Shown: one piece after another, positions 57,642-64,000 of the stretch
Layout: each line of letters begins with the position of its first letter
How positions within the stretch are numbered: the stretch's first letter is position 1
The notes under the pieces: model-generated
Seen by the model: the letters and a program-made list of their open reading frames with translations, nothing else
Told to the model about the DNA's origin: nothing
The model's database searches: none
Made by a program: the position numbers and the translations under genes
Source: Candidatus Enterococcus testudinis
GTDB taxonomy: Bacteria > Bacillota > Bacilli > Lactobacillales > Enterococcaceae
Assembly: GCF_002140915.1 (NCBI RefSeq)
Contig: NZ_NGKU01000001.1
Span: 3,121,003 to 3,185,002 of the forward strand
Reading direction: 5' to 3'
Length of the DNA stretch: 64,000 bases

Positions 57642-58499
57642 CTATTTCAATGTTCGAACCAAGTAGACCTCATCGCAAAACCCTTTTAATCCATTGTAGA
57701 CCCGTTGTGCTCGAGAATATTTTTGACAAAGGGCAAAGACTGTTGGTCCACTCCCCGACATCAAGGCAGTATCTGCACCATACTTCAGCATCCGATCTTT
57801 GATTTGCTGGACGATCGGATACTTAGGAATCGTGATTGCCTCTAAACTATTCCCCATGGCAGCCAGCATTGCAGCATAATCTTCCGCCAAAACTGCCTCA
57901 GATAGTGCAGCGATGTCCGGATGATGCAGTTGATCTAAAGCCACTTGTTGAAAGATTTTACTTGTTGAGACACTTAAGCGAGGTTTCACCAGTACGACCC
58001 AGCATTGCGGCATCGGCTTTAACGGTGTGACCACTTCCCCTTTTCCAGCAATGTGGGCAGTTGTACCATATAAACAATAGGGTACATCGGTCCCCACTTC
58101 CATGCCAATCTCAATCAGTTCCTCCATGGAGATCTGCAAATCCCATAAACGGACCATCCCCCGCAATGCGGCGGCGCAATCGGTACTACCACCACCTAAG
58201 CCTGCTGCAACAGGGATATTCTTAGTGATTTTGATTTTGATGCCTTTGGTGATCCCAAATCGCTTTTTGATCAGACTCGCCGCCTGATAGACGTTATTGC
58301 GCTTATCCACTGGTAAGAAGGCTTTATTGGTTTCGATAATGATTTTGTCTTCAGCCAACTCTTCCAATATCAGACGGTCAGCTAGATCAACACTGGACAT
58401 CACCATCTCTAATTCATGATACCCATCTGCTCTTTTGTCTACGACATCAAGACCGAGGTTGATCTTAGCGGGCGCTTTTTCAATAATCTCCATCTTCAT
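57642..58499 (-). CDS. ispE: 4-(cytidine 5'-diphospho)-2-C-methyl-D-erythritol kinase-like GHMP kinase
   Basis: GHMP-family kinase of 285 aa. The N-terminal APAKINLGLDVVDKRADGYHE and the ATP-binding loop PVAAGLGGGSTDCAAAL (near residue 92) are typical IspE, which phosphorylates an intermediate of the MEP pathway. Enterococci make isoprenoids through mevalonate and often keep only ispE in the neighbourhood of purR/glmU; an alternative physiological substrate is therefore quite possible. It is single-gene, with weak Shine-Dalgarno. Confidence 0.85.
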   Translation of the reverse strand: MKMEIIEKAPAKINLGLDVVDKRADGYHELEMVMSSVDLADRLILEELAEDKIIIETNKAFLPVDKRNNVYQAASLIKKRFGITKGIKIKITKNIPVAAGLGGGSTDCAAALRGMVRLWDLQISMEELIEIGMEVGTDVPYCLYGTTAHIAGKGEVVTPLKPMPQCWVVLVKPRLSVSTSKIFQQVALDQLHHPDIAALSEAVLAEDYAAMLAAMGNSLEAITIPKYPIVQQIKDRMLKYGADTALMSGSGPTVFALCQKYSRAQRVYNGLKGFCDEVYLVRTLK

Positions 58500-58596
58500 T
58501 CATCCAATCATCTGCTAGTTATTTAGTTCTATCATAGCAGATTCTGTAAAGATAGTTGAGTGATTTCTCTTGTTTTCTGTGATACTGACCTTTTGG

Positions 58597-58625
58597 TTGC
58601 CCTTTCCTTTCGTTCCTCGTAAAAT
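58597..58625 (+). promoter_or_regulatory. Candidate hsp20 promoter
   Basis: TTGCCC, 17 bp, TAAAAT, ending about 56 bp upstream of the start. No convincing CtsR operator accompanies it. Confidence 0.5.
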
Positions 58626-58681
58626 AGAAGTAGCGTCTGAGAACCAATCATTCATTCCACACAAGAAAGCGAGGGAACATT

Positions 58682-59089
58682 ATGGCAAACTTGATTCCAA
58701 AAGATTTTACAGGCGGCGAAGAATTACTCGGAAAATTAATGAATAGTTTTTGGCAAGAACGGCAGATGAATACCGATATCAAAGAATACGAGGATCAATA
58801 TCTCGTGAAAGCAGACCTGCCTGGTATCAAAAAAGAAAATATCCGCGTCAGCTACGTCAACAATACCTTGACCATCTCGGCAACACAAACGGATGAACTG
58901 GAAGAAAAAGATGACTTAGGTCATTATTTACGCAAGGAACGCTCCAGCAGCGCGTATCAACGGACCTTCACAATAACGGATATCGATGACGCATCGATCA
59001 AAGCCAAATTTGAAGACGGTGTGCTGACATTGACACTGCCAAAAGCGAGTTACAAAGATGCGCCCGCGAAAAATATTCCAATCGACTAA
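58682..59089 (+). CDS. Small heat-shock protein (Hsp20/IbpA family)
   Basis: ATP-independent chaperone, 135 aa. The alpha-crystallin domain (about 35-130) has YLVKADLPGIKKENIRVSYV, YQRTFTI and AKFEDGVLTLTLPK, the last ending in the family A-x-x-x-n-G-v-L motif. The C-terminal IPI-type anchor appears as NIPID. GCGAGGGAAC precedes the ATG. The gene is monocistronic with a long bidirectional terminator. Confidence 0.93.
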   Translation: MANLIPKDFTGGEELLGKLMNSFWQERQMNTDIKEYEDQYLVKADLPGIKKENIRVSYVNNTLTISATQTDELEEKDDLGHYLRKERSSSAYQRTFTITDIDDASIKAKFEDGVLTLTLPKASYKDAPAKNIPID

Positions 59090-59091
59090 CA

Positions 59092-59152
59092 AAAAACCTG
59101 TTTCGAAGGTTTGCACGCAGTAAGCATTGCAAACCTTTTGAAACAGGTTTTC
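59092..59152. terminator. Long bidirectional terminator after hsp20
   Basis: AACCTGTTTC-gAAGGTTTGCA pairs with TGCAAACCTT-ttGAAACAGGTT, with A and T runs on either side. Confidence 0.88.
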
Positions 59153-59167
59153 ATTATTTATCCCGTA

Positions 59168-59923
59168 TTATTTCGTCTTTTGTCGACGGTAGACCTGTCT
59201 AGAAGTAACGGATTCTTCTTGGCTCGCCGCTTTTTTGATATACAACTTCAAGCTGTATGGCTCGTGGTATTTGACATTATTTTTGACGAAGTCCCCGCCA
59301 GTAATGAATAACCCAACAGGCGTTAAGGTGTTCTCTTCCTGCCATTGGATCGTGCCAATGGGGGTCATCTCACCATAACTCGTGCCGATCTGCAGTGTAT
59401 AACGATCATTGGTGCGTTTTTTGATGAAATAATAAGGGTACAATGTATTCTTAGGAATCGTAAAGCCATTTTTCAACGGTTGCAAACGCAGTTCATCGCG
59501 ACTAATCAAGGTTTGCAAATAATCAGCCAAAATCAATTGATAATCTTCCTCAAAGTCGATTTGGACTTTTTCAGTTTGCAAGTGATCGATCTGTGTTGTC
59601 TGAATGCCTTCGCTTTCGATATTGAAGACTTCATCTGGCAATACTTTGACGAATACTTGTGTCACATCGCCTTTCATATTTTTATCCAAGAAATAATACA
59701 CAATATTTAAGACCCAGAAGTAGACCAGAATCAAAAAGCCAATACTATACAACGTCGCTTGGACATAATTCTGATTTGAGAATAATCCATAGATGATACG
59801 TAAAATATACGCAGTTGGGATAATGCTCAGTATCGTATAGGCCCGATTCAAATACTTCGGGCTAATATCCAAATAGCCCAAAAATTTGTGGATGCCATTG
59901 ATCATATCTAATAAAAGTGTCAT
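59168..59923 (-). CDS. Membrane-anchored protein of unknown function (possibly DUF6681)
   Basis: The protein has 251 aa. Two or three hydrophobic segments in the first third (near residues 28-47, 57-80) are followed by a long soluble domain rich in aromatic beta-like strands (NTLYPYYFIKKRTND, YTLQIGTSYGEM). From memory it fits the DUF6681 family of enterococci and lactobacilli, but I would not rely on that. It lies 8 bp after the Ser/Thr-rich exported protein and may be co-transcribed with it. Confidence 0.65.
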   Translation of the reverse strand: MTLLLDMINGIHKFLGYLDISPKYLNRAYTILSIIPTAYILRIIYGLFSNQNYVQATLYSIGFLILVYFWVLNIVYYFLDKNMKGDVTQVFVKVLPDEVFNIESEGIQTTQIDHLQTEKVQIDFEEDYQLILADYLQTLISRDELRLQPLKNGFTIPKNTLYPYYFIKKRTNDRYTLQIGTSYGEMTPIGTIQWQEENTLTPVGLFITGGDFVKNNVKYHEPYSLKLYIKKAASQEESVTSRQVYRRQKTK

Positions 59924-59931
59924 TTCTTCAC

Positions 59932-60354
59932 CTACTCATCCTGGTTTTCATCGGTCACGACTTGTGGATCCACGGTAGTTTCTTCACTGGAAGCAGGCGT
60001 TTGCTGCTTCTCTTCACTGGCTTGTGAGGTGTCCGCTTCACTAGAAGGTGTCGTACTCGTATCCGTTGTCACGCTGGTGGTTTCTTCCGTCACACCTTGA
60101 TCAACCGACGATGTTGGCTCTTCTTGCTCCATCGACTGCGTACTGCTTGTCGGCTGCGTATTTGGGTTATCTGTTTCTTGATTCACTGAAGACTGTGTTG
60201 ACACAGGCACTGACTGATCAGTCGTTTCGTTTGTTTGGGTGGCCGTACTTGGATGACGATAACTTTGAGAATTGACGACGCCCGTTGCCGTGGCGATAAT
60301 CGTTGAAATCGTCAATAAAGCAATCGGTTTTAAAATTGGCGGAACTTTGCGCAT
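59932..60354 (-). CDS. Exported Ser/Thr/Gln-rich low-complexity protein of unknown function
   Basis: The protein has 140 aa from ATG 60354 (AAAAGG about 9 nt upstream). A basic start (MRKVPPILKPIAL) and a hydrophobic stretch form a signal peptide or anchor. The rest is nearly all Ser, Thr, Gln, Glu and Asp, with repeated TSST/SSVDQ/TTSV themes and no folded-domain motif. No LPxTG. It resembles a wall-spanning linker rather than an enzyme. It overlaps no other gene and precedes the membrane protein at 59168 by 8 bp. Confidence 0.65.
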   Translation of the reverse strand: MRKVPPILKPIALLTISTIIATATGVVNSQSYRHPSTATQTNETTDQSVPVSTQSSVNQETDNPNTQPTSSTQSMEQEEPTSSVDQGVTEETTSVTTDTSTTPSSEADTSQASEEKQQTPASSEETTVDPQVVTDENQDE

Positions 60355-60508
60355 GAATCTCATCCTTTTCTTTCTCAATTTGCTGCACATTTGGAGTGAA
60401 AAATTGCACCGCTTATTTTCTTTATAATCGTTTCTTTCATAAGGGTCAAGGTTTCTTGGCAACAATTGCCTTGATTTAAAAAAAAGCTAAACTTGCATCC
60501 GCTTGCAA

Positions 60509-60535
60509 CAAAAAACGACTGTCTTAGCAGCCGTC
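60509..60535 (-). terminator. Terminator after the unknown 183-aa gene
   Basis: ACGGCTG/CAGTCGT (one G-U pair) and TTTTTTG on the minus strand. Confidence 0.65.
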
Positions 60536-61085
60536 AAACGAGATAAGGATAGATTTTCTCATACACTGTTTGCAGTGTTTCGTGATACTGTCTGATCAAG
60601 GTATCGACCGACAGGACTTCTTCGTATTCGATGGGTGCAGTCAACTGGATCACAACCTGCTGGCCATCAAGGTAGTAGGAACTGAATACCTCATCGTCCG
60701 TGGATTCCTCCAATTGATTACTCAATTCTTCATAAAATTTTTCGACAATGGGTTCGCATACTTCCATCATAACTGGCCGTAATGCGGCTTCCATAGCTGA
60801 AAAAGGCTGCTGGAGCAATTGATTGCCGCTCTTGGTTTGGTAGACATTCACCAATTGCAGATACAACAGATCGATATAGTCTGCTTCTTCACCGATTGCT
60901 TCTAACTGATCGATTGCCTCAGCAATCAGCACGGTACATAATTGGTCAACCACTGCGTGCATGTCCGCATCGACTCTTTCAAAACGTTCTTGCGGGATGC
61001 GACTCATTTCATTCCCCATAAAATCTAGTGTGACTTTCTCCACACACAATGGCGATTCTGCGATATATAGCTTGATGACAGCCAT
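60534..61085 (-). CDS. Unknown 183-aa soluble protein
   Basis: I do not recognise it. The protein is acidic, largely helical, with no signal peptide or membrane helix (start MAVIKLYIAESPLCVEK, AGAGGTG 6 nt upstream). It ends VYEKIYPYLV. It stands alone between terminators and diverges from the DJ-1 gene. The base composition and codon use look like the chromosome around it, so there is no sign of recent transfer. Confidence 0.65.
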   Translation of the reverse strand: MAVIKLYIAESPLCVEKVTLDFMGNEMSRIPQERFERVDADMHAVVDQLCTVLIAEAIDQLEAIGEEADYIDLLYLQLVNVYQTKSGNQLLQQPFSAMEAALRPVMMEVCEPIVEKFYEELSNQLEESTDDEVFSSYYLDGQQVVIQLTAPIEYEEVLSVDTLIRQYHETLQTVYEKIYPYLV

Positions 61086-61220
61086 GTGAGACACCTCTTT
61101 CTTCGGATGTTCATTCCTTCCAGTCTGACAAACAAATCATTTGTCAGCGAAGGAAATCTACGTTAGCATAAATAGTAACAGGTGAACAACGTGTTCATCA
61201 AATCATAAGGAGGAAATCAT

Positions 61221-61733
61221 ATGAGTAAAGTTGCAGTGATCGTCACCGATTTAGTTGAAGATATTGAATTAACAGCGCCTAAGGAAGCTTTAGAAACTGC
61301 GGGCCACGATGTCGTCGTCATCAGTAATGAAGGCACTTCTCAAGTAACCGGCAAACAAGGCGGCACATTTGCGGTCGATACCACCATCGATGCCATCGAT
61401 CCCGATCAATTCGATGCATTGCTGATTCCGGGCGGCTTCTCTCCAGATCAGCTGCGCACGGACGACCGTTATGTTGATTTGACCAAAGCCTTTATCACCT
61501 CAGATCGTCCGGTATTTGCTATTTGTCATGGCCCTCAGCTGTTTATTCAAACTGGACTGACAGATAAACTGACACTGACTGCCTATGATTCAGTGCGGCC
61601 TGACTTGGCGTATGCTGGTGCTACTGTCAAAGATGAACCTGTCGTGATCGACGAAACCTACCGAGTGATCACAAGTCGGAATCCCGATGATATTCCGGCG
61701 TTCAATCAAGCAATCGTAGACGCTTTGGCATAA
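61221..61733 (+). CDS. DJ-1/PfpI-family protein
   Basis: The protein has 170 aa of the class-I glutamine-amidotransferase-like fold. The nucleophile elbow FAICHGPQ holds Cys102, the acidic partner is probably Glu14 or Glu16 in LVEDIEL, and PGGFSPDQLR near residue 71 is the usual loop. These features match YhbO/PfpI-type proteins linked to glyoxal detoxification or stress. AAGGAGG lies 8 nt upstream of the ATG. It has its own promoter region and a bidirectional terminator. Confidence 0.9.
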   Translation: MSKVAVIVTDLVEDIELTAPKEALETAGHDVVVISNEGTSQVTGKQGGTFAVDTTIDAIDPDQFDALLIPGGFSPDQLRTDDRYVDLTKAFITSDRPVFAICHGPQLFIQTGLTDKLTLTAYDSVRPDLAYAGATVKDEPVVIDETYRVITSRNPDDIPAFNQAIVDALA

Positions 61734-61763
61734 CAACCTGACTACTCGCGTTCTCACAGACTG

Positions 61764-61806
61764 CAAAAAAAAGCAGCCGCTGATTTTGATCAGTCGGCTG
61801 CTTTTT
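61764..61806. terminator. Bidirectional terminator after the DJ-1 gene
   Basis: GCAGCCG-cTGAT/ATCAgt-CGGCTGC stem, with A-run and T-run on the two sides. Confidence 0.88.
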
Positions 61807-62104
61807 AGTCATTTTGGGGCAATTCAAACCCATCAAAGGTTTCCCCATCATAATACTTCAATAGTTCTTCCGTCGTTAACAAAGAAGAGGTCATCTCTTC
61901 TGTATGCTCGGTCCGTTCTCTTAACTGCGCCGCATAGGCTGCATAAGATTCTGCCAATTGACGATAGACTGCTTGTCGCGAAGGACCTTGTGCCTGCAGT
62001 GTCGGTAATTCACGAATAAAGGCCTGATAGACCGGTCGATCATCTACCCATTCAACTGGCAGTTCAATGACTTGCAGCTGTGCTTCTTCAAACCATCTGT
62101 CCAT
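61805..62104 (-). CDS. Unknown 99-aa protein
   Basis: An acidic small protein that I do not recognise, rich in Gln, Glu, Tyr and Ala in a long central helix (RQAVYRQLAESYAAYAAQL). No membrane segment. GAGGG precedes the ATG by 7 nt. It lies between two terminators, so it is its own unit. The stop overlaps the T-run shared with the convergent DJ-1 gene. Confidence 0.6.
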   Translation of the reverse strand: MDRWFEEAQLQVIELPVEWVDDRPVYQAFIRELPTLQAQGPSRQAVYRQLAESYAAYAAQLRERTEHTEEMTSSLLTTEELLKYYDGETFDGFELPQND

Positions 62105-62162
62105 ACGTATCCCTCATTTCACTCTCTATTATCAGCTAGACCGCTTAAAAGTCAACCTTGGA

Positions 62163-62209
62163 TAAAAGAAACCACTGATTTGCTTTATAGAAGAAGCAAA
62201 TCAGTGGTT
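62163..62209 (-). terminator. Mannitol operon terminator
   Basis: A 16-bp stem, AACCACTGATTTGCTT (62170-62185) with AAGCAAATCAGTGGTT (62194-62209), 8-nt loop and T-rich minus-strand tail. Confidence 0.88.
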
Positions 62210-62218
62210 GTCATGTGT

Positions 62219-63367
62219 TTATGCTGCCACATAGGCGTACTTTTCAATATTTTGGCGAATCAACCCAATAATTTCTTCATCGGTCAATCCTGTGACTTCT
62301 GCAATCACCTCTGACAATTCTTTTTCTGCCAATAGTTCTTGCAATTGACGACTTTGTTCATCCTCTGGATCATGATAATTAAAGATCATGCCAATCGTTT
62401 CATAGAGATGATCAGGTTGGACATTTCTTTTTTCCAATTCCAATACTGGTCGGATGAAGCGTTCTTCGGTCCCTAATTTTCGGACAGGTGTCCGTGCCAC
62501 CCGTGTAATGGCATCAGAAATATATTTATTTTTGAAGCGTTGGATGATTTTTTCGATATACCGTTCGTGTTCCTCTGGATCAAAAGCCCACTTTTCAATC
62601 AATAGCTGTCCTGTTTCTTCTAAGACCGATTTTAATTGGATCACGACCAAATGGTCCTTCATTGCTTCATCGATCGTCTGATAGCCTTGTAGTGCCCCTG
62701 TATAGGCAACCGTTGCGTGACCAGTATTGACACTAAACAATTTCCGCTCAATATACGGTTCTAGATCTGCGACATAATGAACACCTGATAAATGAATGTT
62801 GGATTTCATCCCTGTTTCTTGGATCACCCATTCACTAAAAGGTTCCACTTGGACGAACAACGGATCGTCATGCTGTTGCATTGGCACGATTCGATCGACC
62901 GCGGCATCTGGAAAGCCAACTATTGCTTCAATCTCTGACCATGAAGTCAGATGCTTTTGGACTTCACTTTTCAGATATGTTGATCCGCCAATCATATTTT
63001 CACACGCAATCACATCGATTGGTTGTTTCTTTTGGCCTTGTGCCCGTGCTTCCAAGCCTTGAGCAATCAAGCCAGCGATCCGCGGCAAAATATTGGGGCC
63101 TATTGCCGTCGTCACAATATCTGCTTCGCTGATGGCTTGGATCACTGCCTCAGGTTCTTTGGCATTATTCAGCCCGGTCACATGATCGATCTGGATTTGT
63201 TCGTGGCTTTCATCCGCCAACTCTATCGTATAGCTTTTTCGTGTTTTCAAGGCATCAATGATCGTATCGTTGACATCAATAAACGTGATCTCAAATTCAT
63301 TGTTGGCTAATATTTCGCCGATAAATCCACGGCCAATATTGCCAGCACCGAAATGGACTGCTTTCAT
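62219..63367 (-). CDS. mtlD: Mannitol-1-phosphate 5-dehydrogenase
   Basis: Oxidises mannitol-1-phosphate to fructose-6-phosphate with NAD. The protein has 382 aa. The N-terminal HFGAGNIGRGFIGEIL binds NAD; the polyol dehydrogenase catalytic region has KLFSVNTGHATVAYTGAL near residue 213, with the family Lys and His. GAGGG precedes the ATG. It follows mtlF by 14 bp and ends at a strong terminator: a sugar-PTS operon. Confidence 0.97.
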   Translation of the reverse strand: MKAVHFGAGNIGRGFIGEILANNEFEITFIDVNDTIIDALKTRKSYTIELADESHEQIQIDHVTGLNNAKEPEAVIQAISEADIVTTAIGPNILPRIAGLIAQGLEARAQGQKKQPIDVIACENMIGGSTYLKSEVQKHLTSWSEIEAIVGFPDAAVDRIVPMQQHDDPLFVQVEPFSEWVIQETGMKSNIHLSGVHYVADLEPYIERKLFSVNTGHATVAYTGALQGYQTIDEAMKDHLVVIQLKSVLEETGQLLIEKWAFDPEEHERYIEKIIQRFKNKYISDAITRVARTPVRKLGTEERFIRPVLELEKRNVQPDHLYETIGMIFNYHDPEDEQSRQLQELLAEKELSEVIAEVTGLTDEEIIGLIRQNIEKYAYVAA

Positions 63368-63381
63368 TCTTGTTCCCCCTC

Positions 63382-63819
63382 TTATGCAACTGTTAAACTT
63401 TTGGCAATCTCTTCTTTGTCCAGTGCATCGGCTAGCTCGACCACATTGTCGATATCACTGCAAAACAGGGCAATCTGTTGGACCAATTGTAAATGGTCTT
63501 CGCCTTTGCCAGCGATGCCGAAAAGAACGGTGACGATTTTTTCTTCTTCCGCTGTTCCAAAGTTCACGCCGTCTGGTACTTGTACGATACAGATTCCCGA
63601 TTCTTTGACATATTTCTTTGCTTCATCGGTCCCATGGGGAATCGCAATAAAGTTTCCCATATAGACAGACAGCATTTCATCTCTGACGACCATTGCATCA
63701 ACGTATTCCGGTTCAACGCATCCAGCAGCCAATAATTTTTCTCCACAATAGCGAATGGCTTCTTCTTTTGTGGCAAATTGTTTGTTGAGTTCAATCATTT
63801 CTTTTTGTAATTCCTTCAT
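63382..63819 (-). CDS. mtlF: Mannitol PTS EIIA component
   Basis: The protein has 145 aa from ATG 63819 (GGAGGG 8 nt upstream; a GTG three codons earlier overlaps that site). EIIA of the fructose/mannitol class, with the phospho-histidine in [13 protein letters not shown] near residue 60. It receives phosphate from HPr and passes it to EIIB on MtlA. It lies 13 bp after mtlA and 14 bp before mtlD; the regulator mtlR is not between them. Confidence 0.96.
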   Translation of the reverse strand: MKELQKEMIELNKQFATKEEAIRYCGEKLLAAGCVEPEYVDAMVVRDEMLSVYMGNFIAIPHGTDEAKKYVKESGICIVQVPDGVNFGTAEEEKIVTVLFGIAGKGEDHLQLVQQIALFCSDIDNVVELADALDKEEIAKSLTVA

Positions 63820-63832
63820 AGCGCACACCCTC

Positions 63833-64000
63833 CTATACGGTTTCTTTCAATGAAGAAACGATTCGTTGATAATTGGTATTGCCCATCAAACTATTGACCG
63901 AAAAGTGAACGGCTTCTGGAGCAGTATCTTTGGCTTGTTGGGTCAATGATTCTTTGGTGATGACCAACGACGTCGCATTCGCGTGCAGGTCATTGATATG
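63833..64000 (-). CDS. mtlA: Mannitol PTS EIICB, C-terminal end (truncated by window edge)
   Basis: The last 55 codons of a minus-strand gene that enters from the right. The residues [15 protein letters not shown] and [15 protein letters not shown] match the end of the EIIB domain of MtlA (compare E. coli LVITHRDLTERA and HISLTNFLDS). The phospho-cysteine and the membrane EIIC domain lie outside the window. It is directly upstream of mtlF in the same operon. Confidence 0.85.
   Translation of the reverse strand, partial: HINDLHANATSLVITKESLTQQAKDTAPEAVHFSVNSLMGNTNYQRIVSSLKETV

Overview
The window is a stretch of Firmicutes chromosome, almost certainly Enterococcus. The RpoB/RpoC, CtsR-ClpC, PASTA kinase and Adc proteins read as enterococcal, and ordinary gene order is preserved around most housekeeping genes. 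An E. casseliflavus/E. gallinarum-type species is my guess from overall feel, not from a computed comparison. No tRNA, rRNA, CRISPR array, integrase or intact insertion sequence is visible.

Layout. 0-5 kb: start of an unidentified minus-strand gene at the edge, rplM-rpsI, argG-argH, dps. 5-13.5 kb: prepilin peptidase comC, then rpoB-rpoC from a consensus promoter. 13.5-31.5 kb: birA, then a flavin-based extracellular electron transfer (EET/FLEET) locus: dmkA, fmnB, pplA on the minus strand and ndh2, eetA, eetB, dmkB on the plus strand, followed by gor. 31.5-42.7 kb: two U32 tRNA-hydroxylation genes, ctsR-clpC, and priA-def-fmt-rsmB-stp-pknB. 45-50 kb: gmk-rpoZ, yicC, a YdbC-like gene, a patatin lipase and a sortase. 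50-64 kb: prs, glmU, purR, a zinc ABC transporter, ispE, hsp20, several unrecognised genes, a DJ-1 protein and the mannitol genes mtlD-mtlF-mtlA (mtlA cut by the edge).

The most unusual part is 16.9-24.5 kb. Between fmnB and pplA, which are neighbours in the Listeria-type EET locus, lies an A+T-rich accessory block. It holds a complete agr-type quorum-sensing operon: an unknown 146-aa protein, AgrB, a 40-aa AgrD precursor too short for routine ORF calling, an AgrC-like kinase and a LytTR regulator. Downstream is a secreted Thr/Ser-rich peptide gene, then a perfect 14-bp hairpin attenuator, then three multi-pass membrane proteins and an ABC ATPase. The likely logic is that a thiolactone peptide made by AgrB/AgrD signals through the kinase and regulator to switch on the peptide and its transporter. 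A decayed copy of the 3' end of pplA, terminator included, marks the upstream border of the block.

One assembly artefact matters. At 22819-22874 two inverted Tn5/Nextera mosaic ends are flanked by a 9-bp duplication, directly upstream of the kinase gene. They are tagmentation adaptor sequence, and they create a false N-terminus for the kinase and a false plus-strand ORF.
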